In this document: positions 35,296-44,856 of the stretch, piece after piece
How the letters are laid out: each line of letters starts with the position of its first letter
How positions within the stretch are numbered: position 1 is the first letter of the stretch
Assembly (NCBI RefSeq): GCF_900106755.1
Contig: NZ_FNNN01000026.1
Span: 1 to 64,000 of the forward strand
From: Bacteroides faecis MAJ27
Lineage (GTDB): Bacteria > Bacteroidota > Bacteroidia > Bacteroidales > Bacteroidaceae
Length of the DNA: 64,000 bases
Reading direction: 5' to 3'
Position numbers and translations under genes: made by a program
Notes under the pieces: model-generated
Seen by the model: the letters and a program-made list of their open reading frames with translations, nothing else
The model's database searches: none
What the model was told of the DNA's origin: nothing

Positions 35296-36960
35296 ATGGA
35301 TTGGTTACAAAGTTTATTGTGGGACCCCAGTTCCGTGGCACATATCGTGTTCCTCTACGCCTTCGTAGTGGCAGCCGGTGTATATCTCGGTAAAATAAAG
35401 ATATTCGGAGTATCTCTGGGGGTTACATTTGTTTTGTTTGCCGGCATCCTAATGGGACATTTCGGCTTCACAGCCGATACACACATCCTACATTTCATCC
35501 GCGAGTTCGGGTTGATCTTGTTCGTATTCTGTATCGGTCTTCAGGTGGGGCCATCGTTCTTCTCTTCTTTCAAGAAAGGGGGAATGACGCTGAACCTGTT
35601 GGCTGTAGGCATCGTAGTGTTAAATATTGCCGTTGCACTGGGACTCTATTACCTTTGGGACGGTCGTGTAGAATTGCCGATGATGGTAGGTATCCTCTAC
35701 GGAGCTGTGACGAACACTCCGGGACTTGGTGCTGCCAACGAAGCACTGAATCAGCTGAGCTATAACGGACCGCAGATTGCACTGGGTTATGCTTGCGCTT
35801 ACCCGCTTGGTGTGGTAGGTATCATTGGTTCTATCATCGCCATCCGCTACATTTTCCGTGTCAACATGACGAAAGAGGAAGAGAGTCTGAAAGCTCAAAG
35901 CGGAGATGCACATCACAAACCTCACATGATGAGCCTCGAAGTACGTAATGAATCTATCAGCGGAAAGACACTAATTGAAATCAAAGAATTTCTGGGACGT
36001 AATTTTGTTTGTTCGCGTATTCGTCACGAGGGACATGTAAGTATTCCGAATCATGAAACCATATTCAATGTGGGCGACCAGTTGTTTATCGTCTGCTCGG
36101 AAGAAGATGCTCCCGCAATTACCGTATTCATCGGTAAAGAAGTGGAACTGGACTGGGAAAAACAAGACCTTCCGATGGTTTCACGCCGTATCCTGGTTAC
36201 CAAACCGGAAATTAACGGCAAGACTTTGGGATCTATGCACTTCCGCAGCATGTATGGCGTAAACGTTACCCGTGTCAACCGTTCGGGTATGGACCTGTTC
36301 GCTGATCCTAATCTGATATTGCAGGTGGGTGACCGCGTCATGGTAGTAGGCCAACAAGATGCTGTAGACCGTGTAGCAGGTGTACTAGGTAATCAGTTGA
36401 AACGTCTGGATACACCGAATATCGTTACTATCTTTGTCGGTATCTTCTTAGGTATCCTTCTGGGTAGTCTCCCGATCGCATTCCCCGGTATGCCGACGCC
36501 TCTAAAACTAGGTTTGGCAGGCGGTCCGTTGGTAGTAGCCATTCTGATCGGACGTTTCGGTCATAAGCTGCATCTGGTGACTTATACCACAATGAGTGCC
36601 AACCTGATGCTTCGTGAAATCGGTATTGTACTCTTCCTTGCCAGCGTCGGTATAGATGCCGGTGCCAATTTCGTGCAAACGGTGGTCGAAGGAGACGGAT
36701 TATTATATGTAGGCTGTGGATTCCTGATTACGGTGATCCCATTGCTTATTATCGGTTCTATCGCCAGATTATATTATAAGGTGAACTACTTCACCCTGAT
36801 GGGATTGATAGCCGGTAGTAACACTGACCCTCCTGCATTAGCTTATGCCAACCAGACAACATCCGGCGACGCTCCTGCAGTAGGATATTCTACCGTTTAT
36901 CCGTTGTCCATGTTCCTCCGTATTCTGACGGGACAAATGATCTTACTGGCAATGATGTAA
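35296..36960 (+). CDS. AspT/YidE-type transporter with TrkA-C domains
   Basis: A 554-residue membrane transporter with two homologous membrane halves (about residues 10-190 and 380-554) around two TrkA-C (RCK_C) domains. Both halves carry the AspT/YidE duplication motifs: IGLQVGPSFF and AVTNTPGLGAA in the first, and AGSNTDPPALAY in the second. Relatives exchange aspartate for alanine or move other carboxylates; the substrate here is unknown. It is divergent from mutAB. A close paralogue (52137-53822) lies in the B12 uptake cluster. A dicarboxylate tied to the succinate-propionate route is an attractive but unproven substrate. Confidence 0.88.
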   Translation: MDWLQSLLWDPSSVAHIVFLYAFVVAAGVYLGKIKIFGVSLGVTFVLFAGILMGHFGFTADTHILHFIREFGLILFVFCIGLQVGPSFFSSFKKGGMTLNLLAVGIVVLNIAVALGLYYLWDGRVELPMMVGILYGAVTNTPGLGAANEALNQLSYNGPQIALGYACAYPLGVVGIIGSIIAIRYIFRVNMTKEEESLKAQSGDAHHKPHMMSLEVRNESISGKTLIEIKEFLGRNFVCSRIRHEGHVSIPNHETIFNVGDQLFIVCSEEDAPAITVFIGKEVELDWEKQDLPMVSRRILVTKPEINGKTLGSMHFRSMYGVNVTRVNRSGMDLFADPNLILQVGDRVMVVGQQDAVDRVAGVLGNQLKRLDTPNIVTIFVGIFLGILLGSLPIAFPGMPTPLKLGLAGGPLVVAILIGRFGHKLHLVTYTTMSANLMLREIGIVLFLASVGIDAGANFVQTVVEGDGLLYVGCGFLITVIPLLIIGSIARLYYKVNYFTLMGLIAGSNTDPPALAYANQTTSGDAPAVGYSTVYPLSMFLRILTGQMILLAMM

Positions 36961-36985
36961 ATCGAGCTCAGCTCTTATCAATAAT

Positions 36986-37029
36986 AAAGCCGGCCAAATT
37001 CTTCGATGAATTCAGCCGGCTTTCTTTTT
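36986..37029 (+). terminator. terminator after the first AspT/YidE-type transporter
   Basis: AAAGCCGGC (36986-36994) pairs with GCCGGCTTT (37015-37023), followed by CTTTTT. It begins 25 bp after the stop and could serve the convergent gene too. Confidence 0.8.
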
Positions 37030-37063
37030 ATCTCTTCTTTTTTACTTTTGTATTTCTTTCCAA

Positions 37064-37699
37064 TCAAAATCTAAGTTGCAGTTTTTTCGCCACAAACTCT
37101 TCTATAAACCGCACAGTTTCTTCAATTCCCAATGAAGAAGAATCAATGCACAAATGATAAGTGGCAGCTGCTCCCCATGTCTTATAACTATAATAATTAT
37201 AATATTCAGAACGTCTTTTATCCGCTTTCTCTATCATTTCTTCCGCTGCTTCTTCGTCAATATGATGCATCTGACACAACCGTGCGATACGGTCATCTTT
37301 CGAAGCTGAAATAAAGACATTCGCACAATGGGGATGCTCCCGCAAAATATAGTCGGCACATCGTCCGACAAACACACAGGATTTCTCCGCTGCCAGACGA
37401 CGGATTACATCGCTCTGTACCTTGAATAAGGCATCGTTGCTCAGACAGTTGGTACAAGGCATCGCCCCTTCACTGATAAAAGGAAAACGCATACCGAACA
37501 GCCCGCCAATAATACCTTGCGAAGCTTTCTCATCTGCCTTTTCAAAGAACTCTTTGCATAATCCGCTCTCTTCAGAAGCCAGATTGATCAGTTCTTTATC
37601 ATAAAAGTCGATACCCAAACGGGCTGCCAACTTTTCTCCTATTTCTTTTCCGCCACTACCTAACTGGCGACCGATATTGATAACATAATTACCGCTCAT
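37064..37699 (-). CDS. cytidylate-kinase-like protein
   Basis: A protein of 211 residues. The ATG at 37699 is preferred because MSGNYVINIGRQLGSGGKEIG then opens the P-loop region; an upstream start at 37729 lies inside cobQ. The family (cytidylate kinase-like, PF13189) has a P-loop of the form GRxxGSGG and a LID-like arginine stretch (DKRRSEYYNYYS). Its substrate is unknown; pairing with cobQ, 13 bp upstream, might mean a nucleotide step near cobalamin assembly, but this family also occurs alone. Cysteines in MPCTNCLSND are not typical of CMP kinases. Confidence 0.8.
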   Translation of the reverse strand: MSGNYVINIGRQLGSGGKEIGEKLAARLGIDFYDKELINLASEESGLCKEFFEKADEKASQGIIGGLFGMRFPFISEGAMPCTNCLSNDALFKVQSDVIRRLAAEKSCVFVGRCADYILREHPHCANVFISASKDDRIARLCQMHHIDEEAAEEMIEKADKRRSEYYNYYSYKTWGAAATYHLCIDSSSLGIEETVRFIEEFVAKKLQLRF

Positions 37700-37712
37700 A
37701 GTACATTTTGTT

Positions 37713-39224
37713 TTATGGTTCTGTAGCAAACATACGACTTTTTTCTAATATATCATAAAGCAACGGCATATTAATATGCTTTCTCACATGTTCTGCCAAT
37801 TTATCATACTGCTCTTCCTTAAACGCCGTATAGTCAAATGTCTGTTGCCCCAGTTTACCGATATAGGGAGCAAGCAGAAAATCAATAAATGGCTGATTAT
37901 CCAATATTCCATGAATGTAAGTCCCCAAACATTTCTTCTGTTTATCCTGATAACCATCCTCGCGTCCATCTGCCAATTGATTGAATGGTGATGGTGGAGA
38001 ACCTTCAGCAGGCACAGTCCTCCCCATATGTATTTCATAGCCTTTGCAAAGAGCTTCTGTCCCGTCAAAAGTAAATTCCACCTGCCGGGTTACTTTATCT
38101 CCCTGCATAGTGGTAATCACAGGAAGCAGCCCCAGTCCCGGCAGCATTCTGACATTTCCTTCCACTCCTTCCGGATCACGCACTTCCAATCCCATCATCT
38201 GATAGCCTCCGCAAATCCCCATAACCGTCGCTCCTTCCTGCGACGCTTTCAAGATAGCCTGTGCCACGCCATTCCGACGTAATTCATAAAGGTCATCCAA
38301 TGTATTTTTACTTCCGGGCAATAAGATGATATCCGCTTTCGTGATGTCATCTACATTATTAGTATAATACAAATGTACCCGTTCGTCCCGTTCCAGCACA
38401 TTGAAATCTGTAAAGTTGGACAGATGTCTTAACAAGATGACGGCAACATTAATTTTACCGGCTGCCGCTTCCCTATTCTTACTCTCAAGCATGACGGAAT
38501 CTTCTTCTTCGATATAGATTCCTCTGTAGTAAGGGACTACTCCTAACACAGGAACCTTACAAAGGTCTTCTATCATCCGGATACCTTCTTCAAATAAGCG
38601 GATATCTCCTCTGAATTTATTAATGATAATCCCTTTAATCAGTGAACGTTCTTCGGGAGTCTGCAACAGGATAGAACCATAAACACTGGCAAAAACACCT
38701 CCACGATCAATGTCGGCTACCAAAAAGACGTCTGCCCCTGCATGCATCGCCATTGGCATATTGACCAGATCACAATCCCGAAGATTGATTTCTGAAATAC
38801 TTCCGGCACCCTCCATGACAATAGGATTGTATTGGTTCGCCAATCGGTCATACGCGTCATTCACCACTTTACGCAGTTCCTTGCGTCCCTCCTTCTGGAA
38901 AAACTCATATGCGCTCCGGTCACCAACCGGTTTACCGCACAGCACAACCTGGGCTGTCTGTTCCGTACTGGGTTTCAATAACAGCGGATTCATATCTACA
39001 TGACACGACAGTCCGGCTGCTTCCGCCTGTACGGCTTGCGCCCGCCCTATTTCCAGTCCTTCCGGAGTAACGTAGGAATTCAATGCCATATTCTGCGCCT
39101 TGAACGGTGCAGGAGTATAACCGTCTTGTTTCAGAATGCGGCAAAAAGCCGCAGCCAATACACTTTTACCTACATCGCTCCCTGTTCCGGCAAGCATAAA
39201 AGAGTTGAGTTTCTTCTTTTCCAT
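37713..39224 (-). CDS. cobQ: cobyric acid synthase
   Basis: A 503-residue CobQ/CbiP enzyme. It amidates adenosylcobyrinic acid diamide at four side chains with glutamine and ATP, giving cobyric acid. The N-terminal BioD-like domain has the P-loop GTGSDVGKSVLAAAF and the metal motif DIDRGGVFASVYG. The C-terminal glutaminase domain has the nucleophile in VMGICGGYQMMG and a later histidine in GYEIHMGRT. It is cytoplasmic. The BtuB-like operon ends 134 bp upstream of its start on the same strand. No other corrin-ring genes are in the window, so it may serve salvage of incomplete corrinoids. Confidence 0.95.
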   Translation of the reverse strand: MEKKKLNSFMLAGTGSDVGKSVLAAAFCRILKQDGYTPAPFKAQNMALNSYVTPEGLEIGRAQAVQAEAAGLSCHVDMNPLLLKPSTEQTAQVVLCGKPVGDRSAYEFFQKEGRKELRKVVNDAYDRLANQYNPIVMEGAGSISEINLRDCDLVNMPMAMHAGADVFLVADIDRGGVFASVYGSILLQTPEERSLIKGIIINKFRGDIRLFEEGIRMIEDLCKVPVLGVVPYYRGIYIEEEDSVMLESKNREAAAGKINVAVILLRHLSNFTDFNVLERDERVHLYYTNNVDDITKADIILLPGSKNTLDDLYELRRNGVAQAILKASQEGATVMGICGGYQMMGLEVRDPEGVEGNVRMLPGLGLLPVITTMQGDKVTRQVEFTFDGTEALCKGYEIHMGRTVPAEGSPPSPFNQLADGREDGYQDKQKKCLGTYIHGILDNQPFIDFLLAPYIGKLGQQTFDYTAFKEEQYDKLAEHVRKHINMPLLYDILEKSRMFATEP

Positions 39225-39358
39225 CTCTACATATCTAAAAATAAATCTCTATCGTTTTGAGGATATTACAAAGATACCACAAAACAATAGAGATTTTAAT
39301 TCCAGTATAATCTTTTAATATTTTGTATCTAATAAGAAAACAGCATTATCAAATACAC

Positions 39359-41437
39359 TTACTTCTTTCCCCATTTAGGCGTGATGCCAATAAAGAATTC
39401 AAAGTTAATTCCCGGCATCGGACGAGACAATACCGAGAGATATTCTTCGTTAAACAAGTTATTGACTGTTCCTTTCAATGACAAATCCGCCCAACGGAGT
39501 GAAAATCCTTTCTCAAGAGTCACATTGCTCATCAGGTAATGAGGGAGATGCCCCGTCAATGTTTTTTTATTACTTGTCATGGTATAGCGTTCACTATAAT
39601 AGCACCACTTATACAACAAGCTCCAACTACGATAAGACAGTCTGCCTGACAACGTAGCCGAATATTCCGGTACATACGGCAGCTGCTTTCCCAATGACTG
39701 ATCAGCCGAACTCATCGGTTCACCTTCATTAATCGAAGGGGTCCAGGCAAAAGTAGAATGTACTCCCAATTTCCAGTTCTTAGCCAACCGTAATGCGAGA
39801 TCCGCCTCCGTTTCTATACCATAAGCGTGCACTTCTTTGATATTAAGAGGAGAATAATACCCTTTAAAATTGGGTAACCAAATAATCCAGTCATTGACAT
39901 GTTGATCAAACCACGAAGCTGAACCGGACAAGGTGTAAACATTATCCTTACCCACAGCAAATGACAATCCGGCTTCATAAGTAAACCCGCTCTCACGCTT
40001 TAAATCCGTATTCCCTCCCGGCAGGAAATAAAGGTCGTTTAACGTAGGAAAACGATAATTGCGTGTTATGGAGGCTTTAGCTGTTATATTCCCTTTTTTC
40101 GACAGAACATAATCGACGAAAAAAGCAGGAATAATCGGCGACCAATTATCACCGTACATTTCTTCCCTCAATACCACTGACATCCCCAAGCGTTCTATCG
40201 GACGCCATTTTGCCGATACAGTACCGGAAAGTTCTACACGTGCCTTATCATAACCGACCACCGCCCGATTGCCAACCAGGGTAATGATATTTTTATCCGA
40301 ACTTTTCACAAAATGCTGATGTGCCGACAGCCCGGCGGTAAAAAGTAACTTTTCCGTTAAAAAATACTCGCCATCCACTTGCCCGTAAAGAGTATTGATT
40401 TTACTTCTCGAACGGGTCATGGAAGCCATATCTCCATTCCCTTTATCATTTTTATAATCATACGCCATCCATGTATAGATATAACCGGCTTTCGTCCCCA
40501 ACTTCCAGTTTTCGCGTGTATGATCCCACGACAGAACACTGCGCAATGTATGCTCCCGCTGACGATTCTCAAAACGAGTTCCGTCACTCTGGTCGCTCGT
40601 CAACCGTCCCAATTCCCGGTTAGAGTTAATATACCATGCATTCAGTCCGAAACGGTCACCCTTACCTGTGTTGTAGTACGCCTCTTGCAAAAGATGTAAG
40701 TCCTTAAATGACGCATTATTATTACGTTCGACCGGATAATATTGTGAAATAATCGTATAATTATCATCATAGATATTCTCTTTCTTATCGCGGTTGCGGA
40801 ACTTAAAATCATTAGGTGAAGACTGATAGACCGCACGGGTCGATACCTGCCAATGCTTGTCTCCATACGTCAGACGTAGAAACTCGTCAAACGTCCGATA
40901 GGAACCAACTCCCTGAACATATTGCATACCAAATCCTTGTTGATCGGCAGGTATAGTAGAAAGTTGTACCAAACCACCTAAACCACCGCCCACCATATTG
41001 ACAGATGAAGTGCCATGCAACAGAGAAGCATCGTCTATGAAGTAAGATGGAATTGTGGAAAAGTCGGTCATACCCAGCATCGGGCTATTTATTCTCATTC
41101 CATTCCATGTCACCTGCGTATGTGAAGCCGATGTTCCACGAAAAGAAACAGTCGAGAGCGTAGCGCGTCCGTAATTCTTCACAAAGATAGAAGAGTTGAA
41201 TGTGAGCACATCAGCCATCGACAAAGCTATATTTTCTTTCAGGACAAGTGAGTCAAACACTGTTTTCTGCACGCCGATATCTTTCATTGGGCGCTTGGCC
41301 TTGATTTCAACTTCACGAAGCCGTATTCCTCTTTCCGCCCAATTTTGCTTATTTTCCGTTTGCTGCGACCGGAGAACAGTAGGTATGCCCCACATGACAG
41401 CTATAGTAAAAATGATCCATTTCGTCTTTTTTCCCAT
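39359..41437 (-). CDS. btuB: BtuB-like TonB-dependent corrinoid receptor
   Basis: A 692-residue outer-membrane receptor with a signal peptide. The plug domain covers about residues 40-165 (MADVLTFNSSIFVKNYG; TVSFRGTSASHTQVTWNGMRINSP; GLGGLVQLS). The remainder forms the 22-strand barrel, ending FEFFIGITPKWGKK. A corrinoid substrate is inferred from context: it is 15 bp downstream of a BtuG-like lipoprotein and in an operon opened by a cobalamin riboswitch. It resembles the third BtuB/BtuG locus of B. thetaiotaomicron as I remember it. There is no N-terminal carboxypeptidase-like domain, unlike SusC-type receptors, consistent with BtuB. Confidence 0.9.
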   Translation of the reverse strand: MGKKTKWIIFTIAVMWGIPTVLRSQQTENKQNWAERGIRLREVEIKAKRPMKDIGVQKTVFDSLVLKENIALSMADVLTFNSSIFVKNYGRATLSTVSFRGTSASHTQVTWNGMRINSPMLGMTDFSTIPSYFIDDASLLHGTSSVNMVGGGLGGLVQLSTIPADQQGFGMQYVQGVGSYRTFDEFLRLTYGDKHWQVSTRAVYQSSPNDFKFRNRDKKENIYDDNYTIISQYYPVERNNNASFKDLHLLQEAYYNTGKGDRFGLNAWYINSNRELGRLTSDQSDGTRFENRQREHTLRSVLSWDHTRENWKLGTKAGYIYTWMAYDYKNDKGNGDMASMTRSRSKINTLYGQVDGEYFLTEKLLFTAGLSAHQHFVKSSDKNIITLVGNRAVVGYDKARVELSGTVSAKWRPIERLGMSVVLREEMYGDNWSPIIPAFFVDYVLSKKGNITAKASITRNYRFPTLNDLYFLPGGNTDLKRESGFTYEAGLSFAVGKDNVYTLSGSASWFDQHVNDWIIWLPNFKGYYSPLNIKEVHAYGIETEADLALRLAKNWKLGVHSTFAWTPSINEGEPMSSADQSLGKQLPYVPEYSATLSGRLSYRSWSLLYKWCYYSERYTMTSNKKTLTGHLPHYLMSNVTLEKGFSLRWADLSLKGTVNNLFNEEYLSVLSRPMPGINFEFFIGITPKWGKK

Positions 41438-41452
41438 ATATTTCCCTTTTGG

Positions 41453-42514
41453 TTATTTCCAACAAAATGCTCCGGGAATAATCCCTACATAGAATTGGTC
41501 TATTAATTTTCCTTCCTTCGTATAACGATATACAATGCCGTCTTGCTGATAATCAATGGCATCTGCCACATATACGTCACCATTTTTCGGATCGACCGTC
41601 AACCCATAATATATCGTATTACTATACTTAAGAAATGGACGCACGGGGACACGGTCAGCATCGACAGACATCTGCCATATATCTTTATTGATCCAATAAA
41701 GCATATCACCTTCCCGGTTCAGTTGCACTTCGGAAGGCCAGTCGCCAAGTTTAAATTTAAACTGTTTCTCAACCTGGAACGTCTCGGCATCGATCCGATA
41801 AAGCGACGGAGCTTCATAGCCATACGGGCTGCCTTCATAGCCCCCATCGGTTATTGTCCACATCTTATTATTTTTGTCCAGTACCAATGATGTAGGTTGT
41901 ATCCCCACAGTCAGTTGATCCACCACCTTATCCGTTTCTGTATCTATCTTCAGGATACGGTTCTGATACGACCAGCAATTCACAAACACGTACTTACCAT
42001 ATTGCACCATTTGCTCCGTCGATCCGGACTCTGTAGTCATGTCGGGACAATCAATATATCCGGTAATCTGATAAGTCTTGGGATTGACTATAAAAATGCG
42101 GTTATCCCATATCTGCGTGACATAGGCTTTCTCGTCCGAGAGGAAATGGATATAACGTGGAGAAGTCAGCCCCGTTATACGTCCTACCTCTTTAAATGTA
42201 TTAATATTGATAGCGTAAATGACGTGAGAATTATTGACCACCACCCAGCCAACGCCGTTGCGGATTGTCATCGATTGGGCTACATCACCCAGCTTCATGG
42301 CATTAGCCCGGTAGAAAATCTCATTCTCCACAGTTTTCGTTTCCGGGTCATAATAGGATAAAGTAGCATTCCCATACTGGAAATTACCTTCGTTTGTAAT
42401 AAAAAGCCCTTCCCCTGTTGCGGAGAAGTCTTCCATTTTACCGTAATCCCATTCCATGCAACCGGTAAAGGCTATCAAAACAAGAAAAACGAGCAATTTT
42501 GAAATTCGATTCAT
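41453..42514 (-). CDS. btuG: BtuG-like surface B12-binding beta-propeller lipoprotein
   Basis: A 353-residue lipoprotein with C19 (AFTGCMEWD). The mature part is a seven-bladed propeller of the DUF5074/YncE type, with repeated blade motifs such as GLFITNEGNFQYGNATLSYYDPE, RYIHFLSDEKAYVTQIWDNRIFIVN, KMWTITDG and GDVYVADAIDY. BtuG proteins cap BtuB on the cell surface and bind B12 with very high affinity. Gene order btuG-btuB is the conserved one. A weak hairpin at 42597-42622 separates it from the leucine-rich-repeat-like lipoprotein upstream. Confidence 0.9.
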   Translation of the reverse strand: MNRISKLLVFLVLIAFTGCMEWDYGKMEDFSATGEGLFITNEGNFQYGNATLSYYDPETKTVENEIFYRANAMKLGDVAQSMTIRNGVGWVVVNNSHVIYAININTFKEVGRITGLTSPRYIHFLSDEKAYVTQIWDNRIFIVNPKTYQITGYIDCPDMTTESGSTEQMVQYGKYVFVNCWSYQNRILKIDTETDKVVDQLTVGIQPTSLVLDKNNKMWTITDGGYEGSPYGYEAPSLYRIDAETFQVEKQFKFKLGDWPSEVQLNREGDMLYWINKDIWQMSVDADRVPVRPFLKYSNTIYYGLTVDPKNGDVYVADAIDYQQDGIVYRYTKEGKLIDQFYVGIIPGAFCWK

Positions 42515-42596
42515 TGTTACCTCCTATAATATATAAATTCATTTGTTACTACAATCGCGCTACGGACTTGATGAGGATACCATTAAACGCAAGAAA

Positions 42597-42622
42597 GAGT
42601 GTCCGTTTATAATCGGGCACTC
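42597..42622 (-). terminator. hairpin in the gap between the LRR lipoprotein and btuG
   Basis: GAGTGTCCG (42597-42605) pairs with CGGGCACTC (42614-42622) through one G-U type mismatch. On the minus strand it is followed by TTTCTT. It may partially terminate or protect transcript ends so that surface lipoproteins and btuGB are expressed at different levels. Confidence 0.45.
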
Positions 42623-42646
42623 CATTCTCTTTTCGATCAGCGACTA

Positions 42647-44854
42647 TTATGGTTCTTCATACTTCCCCGCTTTCATATCTGCATAAGTAGGGTTATAGCC
42701 ACATGTAGACACGCTCCATTGCGAAGTCTCCGTAAGAATATTTTTGGTAAATAACGGCGCAAACGTACTAAAATTCTTTAAGGCATTCTGATTTACTATT
42801 TTGATGCTTTCGACGCTTTCCAATGATGGGAATTCAAGTGTGGTGAGCGCCTCATTTCGATACGCATCTGTAATTCGCGTCGGTGATATTGTCAGTCCAC
42901 CCTCAATCGCCCTCAACTTAGGAAACGAAAATTTTTCTATCTTAAAATCAGTTTTCGCACCAGTATTAATAGTCAAGCTACCATTGATAATAGTCAGTTC
43001 CGGATAGTTAAATTCTTCCTCATCACTAATCTGCCATGTCGACACCTTATTTTCTTCTGAAGTGAAGGCTTCCCCGATAGATTGCAACTTAGGCATTTCT
43101 ACACCACATCTTAAAGACGTGACCTTCATATTCAGAGACTTGCCAACCTTCATAAGACTACCAAAAGAACACTTGGCAGCCGCCTTAGGTATTTGCTGAA
43201 TAGCAAGACTCCCCCCGACTTCTGTCAAATTTGGGATATCAATGTCTTTAACTGGAGCAGCTGTCACCCCACTAATTGCAATAATCGCATCTCCTTTTAT
43301 GATTTTCATCGGCAATGTGAATGCTGTGACATAATTAAAATTCCCCGATTCGAAATTACCATTGATTACAGAAAAGCCCTCAAAAGCAAAAGAAGTAATT
43401 CGCGAGGTATTATCCGGTCTAATATAAATGCTACCATTGAATGTATCGTCCGCTTTCACAGTGGCTAATTTTTCACATGTGAGCCGAAGTTCTCCTCCAT
43501 TAAAGTCAATTCCTCTTAGATCAAGTTCCGTAATCCCGACACCCCCTAAGCTTAATCCTTTTACATTTTTCAGATGAGAAAGGCAAGAAAAATCGGAGAC
43601 GTTCTTCACCCCCGTCAAAGTAAACACTCCATTGACTGTCTCTAAAGCAGCAAAGCCTGTCAGATCTTTTATTGTTCCACTGTTTAAATATAAATCTCCA
43701 TCGACTTCTGTCATTTTTGAAAAATCAATGTTGTTAACGTTGCTGCAATTTCGGATATAGATTTCCCCGCTCTTTAGCATTTCAGGAGCCTGAATATCCG
43801 ACAAAGCCGAGCATTGAGTAAATGTGAAACCACCGGAACGAACCAATTCCGGAAATACAAGCCCCGGCATCTGAGAACATTGATCAAGAGTTGTCATTCC
43901 ATCGATTTCCTCCAACACAGGATAATAAATAGATGTCATGCTTTTCTGGTACTGTATTGTCATGTTTCCACCCACTTTTTTGAGCTGGGGGAAAACGATT
44001 GATTCGATATCGGAACTTTCCGTAGCAGTAGTCGAACCGATTAGCGTAAGATCATCACCTATGAAGGAGAGCATATTGACATTGACAGAGGTAAGGTTAT
44101 CTGTCGTGATATTAAATGTTTCTCCGACTGATGCCAATAATGGCAGATTGATATTTTTAACCAGGGCATTACGCAAAATCAAGTCACCGGTAATTTCCTC
44201 CAATGCCGGTAATGCAATATCCTCAAGCGTTTCATTGTCCGACATTTTATAAAGAGTACCGAGCTTTATACTGCCTGCATGTTTGAGCGAGGCTAATCCT
44301 TCCAAATTTTGTCCCTTATAAGATGATTTGATAATGATAGAGTTGGTTACACTCTCCAGGTTGGAGAGCCCATCAAGATTTTCAATACCGTCACCGTTAT
44401 CCGTACCAATTGTCAGGTTACCGTCGATGCTATTGATCTGTGTGGCTTTGAATTTATCAACGTCAGCCTGTGTCTCTAACACGACATTTCCGCTCTTGGA
44501 AATATCGCTATACTCATAGGTATAATGATAAACACGGTTTTCTTTGTTATCCGCCGTAGCTATAAACTGCCATTCTTCGTCCCATGCGGTGATTTCTGCC
44601 GGATCGGGGTTGATTCGGGCATTCTCACTCAACGTATACGATGCTTTCGCATTTTCGAGAGATACATTATAAGGTATGCTTACCTTGATTTTACCTTCGG
44701 TAATAGAAGCATCGTATGTCACCCCGTCTACTGTAAGTGAAAATGCGACGATATAATTATCTTTGCCGACAAAAGAGACGCCGTCATCGTCGTTACAAGC
44801 GATAAATGCCGTAGCAAAAACCGCCATCATCAATATCTTGAATAATTGTTTCAT
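42647..44854 (-). CDS. surface lipoprotein with leucine-rich-like beta-helix repeats
   Basis: A 735-residue lipoprotein, C20 followed by NDDDG, indicating surface export. Residues about 30-120 form an Ig-like domain (DNYIVAFSLTVDGVTYDASIT). From about 135 to 710, many repeats of about 20-25 residues follow the pattern L-P-x-L-x-x-[IV]-G-x-[LF]-x-[LI] (ALEEITGDLILRN; PQLKKVGGNMTIQ; PNLTEVGGSLAIQ; PKLRAIEGGLTIS), like receptor-L or BspA-type solenoids. It is the fourth-last gene in a riboswitch-led B12 operon and lies 2 bp after the PKD lipoprotein gene. Function is unknown; a corrinoid- or partner-binding role is inferred from context only. Confidence 0.85.
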   Translation of the reverse strand: MKQLFKILMMAVFATAFIACNDDDGVSFVGKDNYIVAFSLTVDGVTYDASITEGKIKVSIPYNVSLENAKASYTLSENARINPDPAEITAWDEEWQFIATADNKENRVYHYTYEYSDISKSGNVVLETQADVDKFKATQINSIDGNLTIGTDNGDGIENLDGLSNLESVTNSIIIKSSYKGQNLEGLASLKHAGSIKLGTLYKMSDNETLEDIALPALEEITGDLILRNALVKNINLPLLASVGETFNITTDNLTSVNVNMLSFIGDDLTLIGSTTATESSDIESIVFPQLKKVGGNMTIQYQKSMTSIYYPVLEEIDGMTTLDQCSQMPGLVFPELVRSGGFTFTQCSALSDIQAPEMLKSGEIYIRNCSNVNNIDFSKMTEVDGDLYLNSGTIKDLTGFAALETVNGVFTLTGVKNVSDFSCLSHLKNVKGLSLGGVGITELDLRGIDFNGGELRLTCEKLATVKADDTFNGSIYIRPDNTSRITSFAFEGFSVINGNFESGNFNYVTAFTLPMKIIKGDAIIAISGVTAAPVKDIDIPNLTEVGGSLAIQQIPKAAAKCSFGSLMKVGKSLNMKVTSLRCGVEMPKLQSIGEAFTSEENKVSTWQISDEEEFNYPELTIINGSLTINTGAKTDFKIEKFSFPKLRAIEGGLTISPTRITDAYRNEALTTLEFPSLESVESIKIVNQNALKNFSTFAPLFTKNILTETSQWSVSTCGYNPTYADMKAGKYEEP

Positions 44855-44856
44855 TT

